DNA of 64,000 nucleotides from Rhodovulum marinum (lineage in GTDB: Bacteria; Pseudomonadota; Alphaproteobacteria; Rhodobacterales; Rhodobacteraceae), in NCBI RefSeq assembly GCF_004343075.1, contig NZ_SLXP01000008.1, positions 140,200-204,199 on the forward strand, read 5' to 3'. Below, in pieces: positions 9,544-20,345 of this stretch. The notes under the pieces were generated by a model. That model did no database searches, was not told where the DNA came from, and saw only the letters and a program-made list of their open reading frames with translations. The position numbers and the translations under genes are program-made. How positions within the stretch are numbered: the stretch's first letter is position 1; each line of letters begins with the position of its first letter.

Positions 9544-10209
9544 ATGATGATGTCGCTCAAGAATACCAAGCCGATGCTTCTGGCCATCGCGATCGCCCTG
9601 GGGATCGTCGCGGAATGCGAGCAGGCCCGCGCCGCCGACTTGCAGACCGCGGTGGTCGCCGGGGGATGCTTCTGGTGCGTCGAGGCCGATTTCGAAAAGG
9701 TCAAAGGCGTGCGTGAGGTCGTCTCTGGCTATACCGGCGGAACGGTGGCGAACCCCAGCTACAAACAGGTGGTGCGCGGCGGCACCGGCCATTACGAGGC
9801 AGTGCAGATCACCTATGACGCGGATGTCATAAGCTACGATCAGATCCTCTCGTTGTTTTTCCGATCGGTCGACCCGACCGACGCAGGCGGGCAGTTCTGC
9901 GACCGGGGCGACAGCTATCGCACCGCGGTTTTCGTCTCTGACCCGGCCGAAAAGCAGGCGGCCGAGGCCGCCAAGGCGCAGGCACAATCGGCACTGGGCC
10001 GCGCGGTGGTCACGCCGGTCCTCCCCGCCAAGCCATTCTACAAGGCCGAGGACTATCACCAGGATTATTACAAGAAGGGCGATCTCGTGATCACCCGCTT
10101 CGGCCCGAAATCGAAGTCCGAAGCCTATAAACGCTACCGCGAGGCCTGCGGGCGCGATGCCCGCGTGCGCCAGCTTTGGGGAGACGCCGCGCCGTTTACC
10201 GGGTCCTAG
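9544..10209 (+). CDS. msrA: Peptide-methionine (S)-S-oxide reductase, exported
   Basis: This enzyme reduces methionine-S-sulfoxide in proteins. 221 residues. The catalytic GGCFWC motif has Cys42 as nucleophile. Conserved GYTGG, HYEAVQ and the C-terminal YHQDYY stretch follow. Residues 1-30 (Met-rich start, hydrophobic [13 protein letters not shown], then ARA/A) look like a signal peptide, so this copy probably repairs periplasmic proteins. That is unusual, since most MsrA is cytosolic. Three ATG codons stand in tandem; the first, after AAGGAAAC, is used here. No msrB partner is adjacent. Its TAG stop is interlocked with that of the ribokinase gene in CTAG at 10206-10209. Confidence 0.92.
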   Translation: MMMSLKNTKPMLLAIAIALGIVAECEQARAADLQTAVVAGGCFWCVEADFEKVKGVREVVSGYTGGTVANPSYKQVVRGGTGHYEAVQITYDADVISYDQILSLFFRSVDPTDAGGQFCDRGDSYRTAVFVSDPAEKQAAEAAKAQAQSALGRAVVTPVLPAKPFYKAEDYHQDYYKKGDLVITRFGPKSKSEAYKRYREACGRDARVRQLWGDAAPFTGS

Positions 10210-11069
10210 GCGCGTTCGGTGAGGAAGGCCCTGACCTCGGCAAGCGTGGGCATGGCGTCTGTCGTGCCCGGCCGGGTCACCTGAATCGCGGCGGCGGCGG
10301 TGGCGTAACGCAGCGCACCGGTACGGTCTTTTCCTAGATCGAGCGCCGCGACCAGCGACCCGATGAAACAATCCCCCGCGCCGGTGGTATCCATGGGTTT
10401 CACGGGAAAGGCCGGCGCGGCAATACATTGCCCGTCGAAATACCAAGTGGCGCCATTGGCACCGTCGGTCACGATCACCTCGGGTCCTGTAACCTCGCCC
10501 AGGGCAGAACGCATTTGCGCGGCCTCGACCGCGTTCAACACCAACAGCGACAGCCGCGGCAACACCGCGCCCAACGCGACCAGATCGAAAGGCGCCGCCG
10601 AGTAGACCACGTGCATCCCACGCCCGACGGCCAGCGCCGCCGCCTCAGCCTGATGCGATGTCTCGTTCTGCATCAGCAGCGTGTCGCCCGGCCCCGCATC
10701 GGCCAGCGCCGCCTCGATCCGCACCCCATCCTGCCGGGCATTGGCGCCGGGAAAGATCACGATGGCGTTTTCACCGTCCGGGGCAACGTTGATGATGGCG
10801 TGGCCCGTTGGGTGGTCGGATTGCACGACATGCGCGGTGTCGACCCCGAATTCCGCCAGACGATCCACCGCCCAGCGCCCATCGGGACCGACCGCACCGA
10901 TATGCACGACCCGCGCACCCCCCAGGGCTGCGGCAACCGACTGGTTCGCGCCCTTGCCGCCAAGTCCGCGGAACAGCCCGGTCGCGGCAAGGGTTTCGCC
11001 TGGCGCCGGCAGATGCGGAACCGAATAGACGTTGTCCGCATTGATCGAGCCCAGGCAATAGACGGTCAC
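10206..11069 (-). CDS. rbsK: Ribokinase (PfkB family)
   Basis: This enzyme phosphorylates ribose to ribose-5-phosphate. 287 residues. It shows the N-terminal [20 protein letters not shown] and the GGKGANQS glycine pair, and the C-terminal PfkB signature DTTGAGDCF carries the catalytic base Asp. No ribose transporter genes are adjacent, so the substrate could be another pentose or nucleoside sugar. The start is a GTG that overlaps the maeB stop as TAGTG, so it is the second gene of a maeB-rbsK unit. Confidence 0.85.
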   Translation of the reverse strand: MTVYCLGSINADNVYSVPHLPAPGETLAATGLFRGLGGKGANQSVAAALGGARVVHIGAVGPDGRWAVDRLAEFGVDTAHVVQSDHPTGHAIINVAPDGENAIVIFPGANARQDGVRIEAALADAGPGDTLLMQNETSHQAEAAALAVGRGMHVVYSAAPFDLVALGAVLPRLSLLVLNAVEAAQMRSALGEVTGPEVIVTDGANGATWYFDGQCIAAPAFPVKPMDTTGAGDCFIGSLVAALDLGKDRTGALRYATAAAAIQVTRPGTTDAMPTLAEVRAFLTERA

Positions 11070-13327
11070 TAACCGACCTCGCAGGCCGCAAGCAGCGCCA
11101 TGTTCAGGATGTCGTTGACGGTCGAGACCGTGGAACAGACCTGGATCGGCTTGTCGACGCCGGCGAGGATCGGACCGATGACCGTGGCGCCGGCCATTTC
11201 CTGCATCAGTTTCACCGAGATCGACGCGGAATGACGCGCGGGCACCACCAGGATGTTGGCCGGACCCGACAAACGGCAGAACGGGTATTTCGCCATTGCC
11301 GCGGGGTTCAGGGCGACCTCGACGGTCATCTCGCCGTCATACTCGAAATCCACCCCGCGGCGGTCCAGCACCTGCGGTGCCATGTGCATCTTGGTCGCCC
11401 GTTCCGAGACCGGGTAGCCGAAGGTCGAAAACGACAGGAACGCGACCCGCGGTTCCAGCCCCAGGCTGCGGGCCACGTCCGCCGCGCGCTCGGCGATGGT
11501 CGCCAGGTCCTCGGGTTCCGGCCATTCATGCACCAGCGTATCGGCGATGAATACGATCTTGCCCTTGTGCAGCAGGGCCGTCACGCCGACCGCGCCATCC
11601 TCGGCGCGGGCGTCGAAGACGTGGTTGATCAGTTCCAGCACATGCGCAGATTTCCGTGTTGCGCCCGTCACCAGAGCATCGCCATGGCCGTGCGCCAGCA
11701 TCAGCGACGCGAAGACGTGCCGATCGCGGGTGGCCAGCCGGTGGATATCGTGGGTGTCGTACCCCTTGCGCTGCAACCGCTGGTAGAGGAACGACCGATA
11801 GGCCTCCAGGTGGCGGGTATTGGCGGCGTTCACGATTTCCAGCTCGCGATAGGCGTCGGCCAGCCCGGCCTGTTCCAGCTTTTCCTTCACGTCGGCCTCG
11901 CGGCCCACGACCAGCGCCTTGCCGTAACCCGACCGCTGGTAGCTGACGGCGGCGCGCAGCACGCGCTCGTCATCGCCTTCGGCAAAGATCATCCGGGCCT
12001 GTGCCGCCTTGGCGCGGGCCGCGATACCCGAGAGGACCGAGGCCGTGGGGTCCATCCGTGCCTTCAGGTTGTGGCGGTAGGTGTCCATGTCGACGATCGG
12101 CCGGCGGGCGACGCCGGTATCCATCCCGGCCCGCGCCACGGCAGGCGGAATCGTGTAAATCAACCGCGGATCGAAGGGCGTCGGGATGATATAATCCCGC
12201 CCGAAGCTCAGTTTCTTGCCATAGGCCATGGCGACCTCGTCGGGCACGTCCTCGCGGGCCAGTTCGGCCAACGCCTCGGCACATGCGATCTTCATCTCGT
12301 CGTTGATGGCGCGGGCATGGATATCCAGCGCCCCACGGAAGAGATAGGGAAAACCCAGGACGTTGTTCACCTGGTTGGGATAGTCCGACCGTCCGGTGGC
12401 CACGATGGCGTCGGGCCGGATCGCGTGGGCCTCTTCCGGCGTGATTTCCGGATCGGGGTTCGCCATCGCGAAGATCACCGGGTTGTCGGCCATGCTGGCG
12501 ACCATCTCGGGCGTAACCGCGCCCTTGACGCTGACGCCCAGGAACACGTCGGCATCCTTCATGGCGTCTTCCAGCGTGCGCGCGTCGGTATTGGCCGCGT
12601 GGGCCGACTTCCACTGGTTCATGCCCTCTGTGCGGCCCTGGTAGATCACGCCCTTGGTGTCGCAAGCGATGCAGTTGTCATGCTTCGCCCCCATCGCCTT
12701 GATCAGTTCCAGACAGGCGATCCCGGCCGCCCCCGCGCCGTTCAGCACGATCCGGCAATCCTCGATCTTCTTGCCCGAAATGTGCAGGGCGTTGATCAAC
12801 CCGGCGGCACAGATCACGGCGGTGCCGTGCTGGTCGTCGTGAAAGACGGGAATGTCCATCTCTTCCTTGAGCCGCTGCTCGATGATGAAACACTCCGGCG
12901 CCTTGATGTCCTCGAGGTTGATCCCACCGAAGGTCGGCCCCATCAGCTTGACCGCCTTGATGATGTCCTCGGGGTCTTCGCTGTCCAGCTCGATGTCGAT
13001 GGCGTTCACGTCGGCGAACCGCTTGAACAGCACCGACTTGCCCTCCATCACCGGCTTGGAGGCCAGTGCGCCCAGATTGCCCATGCCCAGGATTGCGGTG
13101 CCGTTCGACACCACCGCCACCATGTTCCCCTTGGTGGTGTAGTCATAGGCCGTCTCGGGCGCATCCGCGATGGCCTGAACCGGCACCGCCACGCCGGGCG
13201 AATAAGCCAGGCTCAGGTCGCGCTGGGTCGTCATCGGCTTGGTCGCCACGATTTCGTATTTCCCGGGGACGGGGTCGATGTGGTAGCCCAGCGCTTCTTC
13301 GGGGGTGATCTTCGAATTGTCGGCCAT
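11069..13327 (-). CDS. maeB: NADP-type malic enzyme with C-terminal phosphotransacetylase-like domain
   Basis: This enzyme oxidatively decarboxylates malate to pyruvate, supplying NADPH and pyruvate. 752 residues, the usual length of the fused form. Residues 1 to about 430 are the malic enzyme (SPGVAVPV near residue 45, [11 protein letters not shown] for metal and nucleotide binding). About 430-752 is a phosphate acetyl/butyryltransferase-like domain that in this family acts as a regulatory acetyl-CoA sensor, not as a working transferase. ATG 13327 follows AGGAGGAG. The open frame upstream has no family similarity. It is divergent from mutS. Confidence 0.95.
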   Translation of the reverse strand: MADNSKITPEEALGYHIDPVPGKYEIVATKPMTTQRDLSLAYSPGVAVPVQAIADAPETAYDYTTKGNMVAVVSNGTAILGMGNLGALASKPVMEGKSVLFKRFADVNAIDIELDSEDPEDIIKAVKLMGPTFGGINLEDIKAPECFIIEQRLKEEMDIPVFHDDQHGTAVICAAGLINALHISGKKIEDCRIVLNGAGAAGIACLELIKAMGAKHDNCIACDTKGVIYQGRTEGMNQWKSAHAANTDARTLEDAMKDADVFLGVSVKGAVTPEMVASMADNPVIFAMANPDPEITPEEAHAIRPDAIVATGRSDYPNQVNNVLGFPYLFRGALDIHARAINDEMKIACAEALAELAREDVPDEVAMAYGKKLSFGRDYIIPTPFDPRLIYTIPPAVARAGMDTGVARRPIVDMDTYRHNLKARMDPTASVLSGIAARAKAAQARMIFAEGDDERVLRAAVSYQRSGYGKALVVGREADVKEKLEQAGLADAYRELEIVNAANTRHLEAYRSFLYQRLQRKGYDTHDIHRLATRDRHVFASLMLAHGHGDALVTGATRKSAHVLELINHVFDARAEDGAVGVTALLHKGKIVFIADTLVHEWPEPEDLATIAERAADVARSLGLEPRVAFLSFSTFGYPVSERATKMHMAPQVLDRRGVDFEYDGEMTVEVALNPAAMAKYPFCRLSGPANILVVPARHSASISVKLMQEMAGATVIGPILAGVDKPIQVCSTVSTVNDILNMALLAACEVG

Positions 13328-13456
13328 GGGGCGGGTCTCCTCCTGCACGAGGTGCCTCTTAACCCTACGGCGGGCGGGTCTCAATACGCTGGATTTGCCG
13401 CTTTTCCGCAGGGGGCGAGGTTTGTAAGGTCCGGGCGCAGGACAGCGGGGGGCAAA

Positions 13457-16114
13457 GTGAACGGGCAGGCCGCATCCGTCACGCCGATGATGGCGCAATA
13501 TCTGGAGATCAAGGAGGCGCATCCCGGCGCGCTCTTGTTCTACCGGATGGGCGATTTCTACGAGATGTTCTTCGAGGACGCGGTCGCAGCCGCCGAGGCG
13601 CTGGACATCGCGCTGACCAAGCGCGGCAAGCATCTGGGCGAGGACATTCCGATGTGCGGCGTGCCGGTGCATTCGGCCGAAGGGTACTTGCTGACCCTGA
13701 TCCGCAAGGGGTTCCGCGTCGCCGTGTGCGAACAACTGGAGGATCCGGCCGAGGCGAAGAAGCGCGGGTCCAAGGCGGTCGTGAAACGCGATGTTGTTCG
13801 GTTGGTGACACCCGGCACCCTGACCGAGGATTCCCTGCTCGAGGCGCGGCGGCACAATTTCCTGGCCGCCTTCGCCGAGGTGCGGGGCGCCGCGGCCTTG
13901 GCCTGGGTCGACATTTCGACCGGCGCGTTTCGCGTGATCGAATGCCCACCCGTCCGGTTGGGTCCCGAACTGGCGCGCCTTGCTCCGCGCGAGGTACTGC
14001 TAAGCGAGGCGACAGAGGCCGGTTGGGCCGGAACAGTCACGGAATCGGGCGCCGCCCTCACGCCGTTGTCGCGCGGCAGTTTCGACAGTACCTCCGCCGA
14101 AAAACGGCTTGCCGGGCTATTCGGTGTCGACACGCTGGACGGGTTCGGCAGCTTTGGCCGGGCCGAACTGTCAGCCATGGGCGCGATCGTCGACTATCTG
14201 GAGATCACGCAGAAAGGCAAACTGCCACTGCTGCGCCCGCCGGTGCGCGAGGCCACCGGCGGCAGCGTCCAGATCGACGCCGCCACCCGGCGCAACCTGG
14301 AACTGACCGCCGCCCTGTCCGGCGGCCGTGACGGCAGCCTTTTGGCAGCCATCGACCGCACGGTGACCGCACCGGGTGCGCGGCTGCTGGAACGGCGCAT
14401 TTCCAGCCCGTCCCGCGACCTCGCCACGATCCACGGTCGTTTGGAGGCGGTGCGCGCGCTGGTCGACGACAGCCGCCTTTGCGACACCCTGCGCGAAGAG
14501 CTGCGCAAATGTCCCGACATGGACCGTGCCCTGTCGCGCCTGGCACTCGACCGCGGCGGGCCGCGCGACCTCGCCGCGATCCGCAATGGTCTCGCCCAGG
14601 CCGGCGCGGTGGCCGAACGGTTTTCGGGCGACCACCCCAAACTGCTGGCCGAGGCGCGGCAGGCGCTGGTCGGCCATCACGCGCTTTGCGGCCTGTTGGA
14701 CGCCGCACTTGTCGCCGAACCGCCGCTTCTGGCGCGAGATGGCGGGTTCATCGCCCCAGGCCACGACGCCGATCTCGACGAGGCGCGCAAGTTGCGCGAC
14801 GAGGGGCGCGGCGTCATCGCCGCGATGCAGGCAGAGTTCGTGAAACTGACGGGGATCGGGTCGCTCAAGGTCAAGCACAACAACGTGCTGGGCTATTTCA
14901 TCGAGGTGACCGCGACCCACGCCGACAAGATGCTGTCGCCGCCCCTGTCCGAGCGGTTCATTCACCGGCAGACAACGGCCAATGCGGTTCGGTTCACAAC
15001 GGTCGAGCTGTCCGAACTGGAAACCCGTATTCTGAACGCGGGAAACCGGGCGCTTGAAATCGAAAAACGGCTCTATGACAGCCTGAAAGGGGCTGTTCTG
15101 GATCAGGCCGGCCCCGTGGGACAGGCCGCCGCGGCCCTTGCCGAAATCGACCTGACCGCCGCACTGGCCGACCTGGCCCGGGGCGAAGACTGGTGCGAGC
15201 CCAAGGTCGACGACAGCCGCGCCTTTTCCATCGTCGGTGGCCGCCACCCGGTCGTGGAACGGGCGTTGCGCCGGCAGGGTGGCGCCCCCTTCATAGCCAA
15301 TGATTGCGACCTGTCCGAAGGCGAAGATGGCGCTTCGATCTGGCTGTTGACCGGACCGAACATGGCAGGCAAGTCGACCTTTCTGCGGCAGAATGCGCTG
15401 ATCGCGCTGCTGGCGCAAGCCGGCAGTTTCGTGCCCGCGCGCCGTGCCCATATCGGGCTTGTGTCGCAATTGTTCAGCCGGGTGGGCGCGTCCGACGATC
15501 TGGCACGGGGGCGATCGACCTTCATGGTCGAGATGGTGGAAACCGCGGCGATCCTCAACCAGGCCGATGACCGCGCGCTGGTGATCCTGGATGAGATCGG
15601 TCGCGGCACGGCCACCTATGACGGGCTGTCGATCGCTTGGGCCACGCTTGAACATCTGCACGACGTGAACCGCTGCCGCGCGCTTTTCGCGACCCATTAC
15701 CACGAACTGACCGCACTGGCGCACAAATTGGCGGGGGTCGAGAACGCGACCGTCGCCGTCAAGGAATGGGAAGGCGACGTGATTTTCCTGCACGAGGTCA
15801 GGAAAGGCGCGGCGGACCGGTCCTACGGGGTGCAGGTCGCACGCCTGGCGGGACTGCCCGACGCGGTGGTCGAACGCGCACGCGTCGTGCTGGAGGCGCT
15901 GGAACAGGGCGAACGCGAAGGCGGTCGGCCGCAAAAGACGCTGATCGACGATCTGCCGCTATTCTCGGCGGCGCAGTCCCTCGTGCCGAAGCCAGCGGAA
16001 AAAGGCCCCTCGCCCATCGAGGAAAAGCTCGCCGGGATACATCCCGACGAGCTTACGCCGAAACAGGCTCTGGAACTGGTCTATGCGTTGAAGGCCCTGA
16101 CCCAGCCCGACTAG
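13457..16114 (+). CDS. mutS: DNA mismatch repair protein MutS
   Basis: This protein recognises mismatches and small loops and starts methyl-directed or strand-specific repair. 885 residues. The N-terminal mismatch-reading motif [11 protein letters not shown] stands at about 28-38. The Walker A loop GPNMAGKST is at about 633-641, followed by Walker B ([15 protein letters not shown]) and the helix-turn-helix C-terminal region. The start is GTG 13457, preceded by a G-run; ATG 13487 ten codons later would remove residues that relatives carry. The frame is open far upstream across maeB, but that part is an antisense shadow. The stop interlocks with that of grpE (CTAG, 16111-16114). Confidence 0.97.
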   Translation: MNGQAASVTPMMAQYLEIKEAHPGALLFYRMGDFYEMFFEDAVAAAEALDIALTKRGKHLGEDIPMCGVPVHSAEGYLLTLIRKGFRVAVCEQLEDPAEAKKRGSKAVVKRDVVRLVTPGTLTEDSLLEARRHNFLAAFAEVRGAAALAWVDISTGAFRVIECPPVRLGPELARLAPREVLLSEATEAGWAGTVTESGAALTPLSRGSFDSTSAEKRLAGLFGVDTLDGFGSFGRAELSAMGAIVDYLEITQKGKLPLLRPPVREATGGSVQIDAATRRNLELTAALSGGRDGSLLAAIDRTVTAPGARLLERRISSPSRDLATIHGRLEAVRALVDDSRLCDTLREELRKCPDMDRALSRLALDRGGPRDLAAIRNGLAQAGAVAERFSGDHPKLLAEARQALVGHHALCGLLDAALVAEPPLLARDGGFIAPGHDADLDEARKLRDEGRGVIAAMQAEFVKLTGIGSLKVKHNNVLGYFIEVTATHADKMLSPPLSERFIHRQTTANAVRFTTVELSELETRILNAGNRALEIEKRLYDSLKGAVLDQAGPVGQAAAALAEIDLTAALADLARGEDWCEPKVDDSRAFSIVGGRHPVVERALRRQGGAPFIANDCDLSEGEDGASIWLLTGPNMAGKSTFLRQNALIALLAQAGSFVPARRAHIGLVSQLFSRVGASDDLARGRSTFMVEMVETAAILNQADDRALVILDEIGRGTATYDGLSIAWATLEHLHDVNRCRALFATHYHELTALAHKLAGVENATVAVKEWEGDVIFLHEVRKGAADRSYGVQVARLAGLPDAVVERARVVLEALEQGEREGGRPQKTLIDDLPLFSAAQSLVPKPAEKGPSPIEEKLAGIHPDELTPKQALELVYALKALTQPD

Positions 16115-16665
16115 GAGGCCGGGGTCGAGGATACGCCCACCTGCGCCGGGCGCAGCAACCGGTCATGCAGCATGAAACCGACCGCCATTACCTGGATGAT
16201 GTCCCCGGCCTTGGTGTTGGGCACCGGCGCCTCGAACATCGCCTGGTGCAACTGCGGATCGAATGTATCGCCCACCTCGGGCACCACGCGTTCGATCCCG
16301 TGCTTGGCGAAAACGTTCAGCAATTCGCGAAGCGTGAGTTCCACGCCCTCGATAAGCGCCTTGTTCGCCTCGCGCTGTTCGTCGGTCACGACCTCAAGCG
16401 CGCGCGACAGGTTGTCGTAAACCGGCAGCATGTCGCGCGAAAGCTTCGAGCCGCCGTATTGCTCGGCCTCGCGCCGGTCGCGGTCCGCCCGCTTGCGCGA
16501 ATTCTCGGCATCGGCCAACGCCCGCATGAACCTGTCGCGCAGCTCGTCCCGTTCGGCGCGCAGGGCTTTCAGCTCGTCCTCGACGGCGCTTGCCTGGCTT
16601 TCCTCGGCAGGAGCGTCCGCGGGGGCGTCTTCGATCTCGATTTCGGTCTTCTCAGGTTCTGCCAT
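16111..16665 (-). CDS. grpE: Nucleotide exchange factor GrpE
   Basis: The DnaK co-chaperone that drives ADP release. 184 residues, with an acidic disordered N-terminus (rich in E and D, residues 1-35), a long helical stalk (about 35-105) and the beta-domain ending in [17 protein letters not shown], the GrpE signature. It starts three bases after the hrcA stop and is clearly in one operon with it. dnaK and dnaJ are not in this window. Confidence 0.96.
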   Translation of the reverse strand: MAEPEKTEIEIEDAPADAPAEESQASAVEDELKALRAERDELRDRFMRALADAENSRKRADRDRREAEQYGGSKLSRDMLPVYDNLSRALEVVTDEQREANKALIEGVELTLRELLNVFAKHGIERVVPEVGDTFDPQLHQAMFEAPVPNTKAGDIIQVMAVGFMLHDRLLRPAQVGVSSTPAS

Positions 16666-16668
16666 GCC

Positions 16669-17739
16669 TTATCCCTTACCCCGGTCGGAGATCAGCTTTC
16701 CGACCAGTTGAGCCGTGTAGTCGACGATGGGCACGATCCGCCCGTAATTCAGTCGGGTCGGCCCGATCACGCCCACGGCGCCAATGATCTTTCGGTCAGC
16801 GTTCATATATGGAGAGACCACCAGAGAGGAACCCGAAAGTGAAAAAAGCTTGTTTTCGGATCCGATGAAGATCCGCACCCCCTCGCCTTCTTCGGCGAGT
16901 TCAAGAAATTCGACGATGTCGCGCTTGCGTTCCAGGTCGTCGAACAGGGTGCGGATGCGGTCCAGCTCCTCGGCCTCGGCGCTGTCGGCCAAAAGGTTCG
17001 CCCTGCCGCGCACGATCAGGCGGGCATGGGGCTCGCCCTCGTTCTCCCAGACTGCCAGCCCGGCCTCGACCATCACGCGCGCGAGCTCGTTCAGCTCCTG
17101 TCGGCGACGCGCGATCTCGACCTGCATCACCTCGCGCAGCTCGCTCAGCGTCTTGCCCGCAGCCAGGGCATTCAGGAAATTGGCGGCCTCTCGCATCGAG
17201 GACGGGGTCTGCCCCGGTGCGGGCTGGAACAACCGGTTCTCGACATGCCCATCGGCGAAGACCAACACCGTCAGCGCCCGGTCCGGGGCGAGGCTGACGA
17301 ACTCGATATGCTTGATCGGCGCCTCGTGCTTGGGAGCAAGCACCAAACTCGCACCGTGGGTCACACCCGACAGGGCCGACCCGATCCGGTCCAGCATCGC
17401 GCCCACATCGCGTTCGTTGCTGCCCAGCGTGGCGTCGATCTTCTGACGGTCGTCATTCTCAAGCTCGCGCACTTCCAGCAGACCGTCGACGAACATCCGA
17501 AGCCCCAACTGGGTCGGCACGCGGCCGGCGGACACGTGGGGGCTGTCCAGAAGGCCCAGGAATTCCAGGTCCTGCATCACGTTGCGGATCGTCGCCGCGC
17601 TGACCTTCTCGCTCATCGTGCGGGTCAGCGTTCGCGACCCGACCGGGTCTCCGGTTTCCAGATAGCCTTCGACCACGCGGCGAAACACTTCGCGCGAGCG
17701 GTCGTTCATCTCTTCGAGAAGGCTCTGGGTTTCGGTCAC
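16669..17739 (-). CDS. hrcA: Heat-inducible transcription repressor HrcA
   Basis: A repressor of groESL/dnaK-type heat-shock genes through CIRCE elements. 356 residues. The N-terminal winged helix is followed by [20 protein letters not shown] at about residues 34-53, and the effector domain ends in the conserved [17 protein letters not shown]. The start is set at GTG 17739, with GGAG 12 bases upstream; ATG 17709 (MNDRSREVF) is an alternative 10 codons later but has no ribosome-binding site. It forms an operon with grpE. I see no CIRCE inverted repeat in the 118 bases upstream, so autoregulation by HrcA is not supported here. Confidence 0.95.
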   Translation of the reverse strand: MTETQSLLEEMNDRSREVFRRVVEGYLETGDPVGSRTLTRTMSEKVSAATIRNVMQDLEFLGLLDSPHVSAGRVPTQLGLRMFVDGLLEVRELENDDRQKIDATLGSNERDVGAMLDRIGSALSGVTHGASLVLAPKHEAPIKHIEFVSLAPDRALTVLVFADGHVENRLFQPAPGQTPSSMREAANFLNALAAGKTLSELREVMQVEIARRRQELNELARVMVEAGLAVWENEGEPHARLIVRGRANLLADSAEAEELDRIRTLFDDLERKRDIVEFLELAEEGEGVRIFIGSENKLFSLSGSSLVVSPYMNADRKIIGAVGVIGPTRLNYGRIVPIVDYTAQLVGKLISDRGKG

Positions 17740-17766
17740 CTTGGCATGTCTCCAGCGAAGCGATGC

Positions 17767-17795
17767 AATTAAAGGACAGCGCGACGGTCCGTCAA
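17767..17795 (-). promoter_or_regulatory. Candidate housekeeping promoter of hrcA-grpE
   Basis: On the minus strand, TTGACG (17795-17790) is followed after 17 bases by TTAATT (17772-17767), 27 bases before the hrcA start. The -35 matches 5 of 6 consensus bases and the -10 is weak. No sigma-32-like arrangement fits better. Confidence 0.35.
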
Positions 17796-17857
17796 TCGGG
17801 CTTGCATCAAGTCCCCTCTCGTGGGAGCAAAGCGCCGAATGCGAGAGAGGATTTGCG

Positions 17858-18574
17858 ATGCGCCCGTCTGGCCGTGATGTAAGTGAAATGCGCCCGGTTT
17901 CAATCGAGACCGGGGTAACGAAACACGCCGAGGGCTCGTGCCTGATCCGGGTGGGCGACACCCATGTGCTGTGCACCGCCTCGCTAGAAGAGAGGGTTCC
18001 GCCATTTCTCAAGAACTCTGGCCTCGGGTGGGTGACGGCCGAATACGGGATGCTGCCGCGGGCCACGACGACGCGCATGCGGCGCGAGGCGTCCGCGGGC
18101 AAACAGGGCGGGCGCACCGTTGAGATCCAGCGGCTGATCGGGCGCAGCCTGCGCGCCGGCGTCGACCGCGTGGCGCTGGGCGAACGCCAGATCACCGTCG
18201 ATTGCGATGTTATCCAGGCCGATGGCGGCACCCGTTGTGCGGCCATTACCGGCGGTTGGGTCGCACTGCGTCTGGCGGTGAACAAGCTGATGAAGACCGG
18301 CGACGTGATCTCGGATCCGATGACCGATCCGGTGGCGGCCGTATCCTGCGGCATCTATGCCGGCCAGCCGGTTCTTGACCTCGATTATCCCGAAGACAGC
18401 GAGGCCGGTGTCGACGGCAACTTCGTGATGACCGGTTCGGGCCGCCTGATCGAGGTTCAGATGTCGGCCGAGGGGTCGACCTTCTCACGCGAACAGATGG
18501 ATCACCTGCTGGGGCTTGCCGACAAGGGCGTGGCCGAACTGGTCGCGGCGCAAAAGGCCGCGGTCGGAGCCTGA
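17858..18574 (+). CDS. rph: Ribonuclease PH
   Basis: A phosphorolytic 3'-5' exonuclease that trims tRNA 3' ends. 238 residues, standard length. MRPSGRD at the start, [17 protein letters not shown] (about 56-72) with phosphate-binding arginines, and [18 protein letters not shown] at about 84-101 are family hallmarks. ATG 17858 follows AGAGAGG. It is divergent from hrcA and runs straight into rdgB (three bases apart), then hemW. Confidence 0.97.
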   Translation: MRPSGRDVSEMRPVSIETGVTKHAEGSCLIRVGDTHVLCTASLEERVPPFLKNSGLGWVTAEYGMLPRATTTRMRREASAGKQGGRTVEIQRLIGRSLRAGVDRVALGERQITVDCDVIQADGGTRCAAITGGWVALRLAVNKLMKTGDVISDPMTDPVAAVSCGIYAGQPVLDLDYPEDSEAGVDGNFVMTGSGRLIEVQMSAEGSTFSREQMDHLLGLADKGVAELVAAQKAAVGA

Positions 18575-18577
18575 CCC

Positions 18578-19186
18578 ATGCGCCGTTTCACGGGCGACAG
18601 GTTGCTGGTGGCGACGCATAACCGCGGAAAGCTGGAAGAGATCGCGCATCTTCTGGAACCTTACGGGGTTTCCGTCGTCGGCGCAGCAGAGTTGAACCTG
18701 CCAGAACCCGAGGAAACCGAAGATACCTTCGTCGGCAATGCCCGCATCAAGGCACATGCCGCCGCCCGTGCGACCGGCCTGCCGGCACTGGCCGACGACA
18801 GCGGATTGTCGGTGGACGCCTTGGGCGGCGATCCGGGCGTTTACACCGCCGACTGGGCCGAAACAGGGTCTGGTCGCGACTTTGCGATGGCGATGGAAAA
18901 GGTTTGGACCAAGCTCGAGGAGGCGAACGCACCCGAACCGCGCACCGCACGGTTCCGTTGCACCTTCGTGCTGGCCTGGCCGGATGGTCAGGACGAAGTG
19001 TTCGAGGGAGAGATTCCCGGCCGGATCGTCTGGCCGATGCGCGGCGACCAGGGGCATGGCTATGATCCGATCTTTCAGCCCGACGGGTTCGATCTGACCT
19101 TTGCCGAGATGGACCGCTGGGAAAAGAACCGGATCAGCCACCGCGGCCGCGCCTTCGAGAAACTGGTCACAGCCTTTGACCGCTGA
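18578..19186 (+). CDS. rdgB: XTP/dITP pyrophosphatase (RdgB/HAM1)
   Basis: This enzyme removes non-canonical purine triphosphates (ITP, dITP, XTP) from the nucleotide pool. 202 residues. VATHNRGKLEE at about 11-21 is the substrate-binding start motif, LADDSGLSVDALGG holds the metal-binding aspartates, and GYDPIF and the late ISHRGRAFEKL complete the family pattern. The gap to rph is three bases and it overlaps the start of hemW, so rph-rdgB-hemW looks like one operon. Confidence 0.96.
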   Translation: MRRFTGDRLLVATHNRGKLEEIAHLLEPYGVSVVGAAELNLPEPEETEDTFVGNARIKAHAAARATGLPALADDSGLSVDALGGDPGVYTADWAETGSGRDFAMAMEKVWTKLEEANAPEPRTARFRCTFVLAWPDGQDEVFEGEIPGRIVWPMRGDQGHGYDPIFQPDGFDLTFAEMDRWEKNRISHRGRAFEKLVTAFDR

Positions 19187-20339
19187 AGACTGGCAAGCAG
19201 GCGGCTTCGGCCTGTATATCCACTGGCCGTTCTGCCTGGCCAAGTGTCCCTATTGCGACTTCAACAGCCATGTCGCGGCGACCTTCGACACGGCTGCCTG
19301 GAAATCGGCTTACCTGTCTGAAATTCAACGGATCGGCCAGGAAACCGGGCCCCGCACTCTGAATACCGTGTTCTTCGGCGGCGGCACACCCAGCCTGATG
19401 GATCCTGATCTCGTGGCCGCGATTCTCCAGGCGATACGCAAGACGTGGCCCTGCGCCAACGACATGGAGGTCACGCTCGAGGCAAACCCGACGTCTGTCG
19501 AGGCCGGCCGCTTTGCGGGCTTTCGCGATGCCGGCGTGAACCGGGTGTCTCTTGGGGTGCAGGCGCTGAACGACGCGGATCTGCGCAGGCTGGGCCGTTT
19601 GCACGATACCGCCGAGGCCCGCGCGGCCTTTGACATTGCTCGCGCCGCGTTCGACAGGGTCAGCTTCGATCTGATCTATGCCCGGCAAGGTCAGACACCC
19701 GAAGAGTGGCGCGCGGAGCTGGACGAGGCGCTGGCGATGGCCGTCGACCACCTTTCGCTGTATCAGTTGACCATCGAACCGGGGACGGCATTCGGCGACC
19801 GCCATGCCCGTGGTCTGTTGCGGGATTTGCCCGATGACGACCGCGCGGCGGACATGTATGCCTTGACGCAAGAGGTTTGCGCCAAGGCCGGTCTGCCCGC
19901 CTATGAGGTGTCGAACCACGCCCGGCCGGGGGCGGAATCCCGGCACAACCTGATCTATTGGCGATATGGCGATTATGCCGGGATCGGTCCCGGCGCCCAT
20001 GGTCGGCTGACCCTTGGCAGGCGGCGCTGGGCGATCGAAACGCCGTTGTCGCCTTCGGACTGGCTGGCCCGTGTCAGCCAGCGGGGCACGGGCGAGACGG
20101 AAAGAACGCCGCTCAGCCCTGCGGATCAATCAACCGAATACCTGTTGATGGGACTGCGCCTTGCCGAGGGGATTTCGCTGACCCGCTATGCCCGTCTTGC
20201 AGGAGCACCTTTAAATCGCAACAATATCAATGCTCTAAAGGATATGAATCTGATTGTTCAGGACGGCGATAGGTTGCGGGCCACGACCACGGGCCGTGCA
20301 TTGCTCAACAGTGTCCTCCGCGAACTTCTGTCCGGCTGA
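19176..20339 (+). CDS. hemW: Radical SAM heme chaperone HemW
   Basis: A radical SAM protein that binds and delivers heme (formerly annotated as coproporphyrinogen III oxidase). 387 residues from a TTG start. The iron-sulfur cysteines are C20, C24 and C27 in HWPFCLAKCPYCDF. FFGGGTPSLM follows, and the second half carries the HemN C-terminal domain. The TTG at 19176, overlapping rdgB by 11 bases, is the only plausible start close to the conserved N-terminus; no ATG or GTG lies there. An ATG at 19101 in the same frame would add 25 residues without family similarity. The start is therefore uncertain, the identity is not. Confidence 0.92.
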   Translation: MTAEDWQAGGFGLYIHWPFCLAKCPYCDFNSHVAATFDTAAWKSAYLSEIQRIGQETGPRTLNTVFFGGGTPSLMDPDLVAAILQAIRKTWPCANDMEVTLEANPTSVEAGRFAGFRDAGVNRVSLGVQALNDADLRRLGRLHDTAEARAAFDIARAAFDRVSFDLIYARQGQTPEEWRAELDEALAMAVDHLSLYQLTIEPGTAFGDRHARGLLRDLPDDDRAADMYALTQEVCAKAGLPAYEVSNHARPGAESRHNLIYWRYGDYAGIGPGAHGRLTLGRRRWAIETPLSPSDWLARVSQRGTGETERTPLSPADQSTEYLLMGLRLAEGISLTRYARLAGAPLNRNNINALKDMNLIVQDGDRLRATTTGRALLNSVLRELLSG

Positions 20340-20345
20340 CGTCGG

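Noticed and set aside
11231..13456. N-terminal extension of about 740 codons to MutS
   Set aside because: It is antisense to maeB, has no similarity to anything, and MutS of normal length starts at 13457.
14171..15934. 587-codon frame on minus inside mutS
   Set aside because: It is a shadow of mutS with no motifs.
17740..17857. CIRCE operator upstream of hrcA
   Set aside because: The TTAGCACTC-N9-GAGTGCTAA type inverted repeat is not present.
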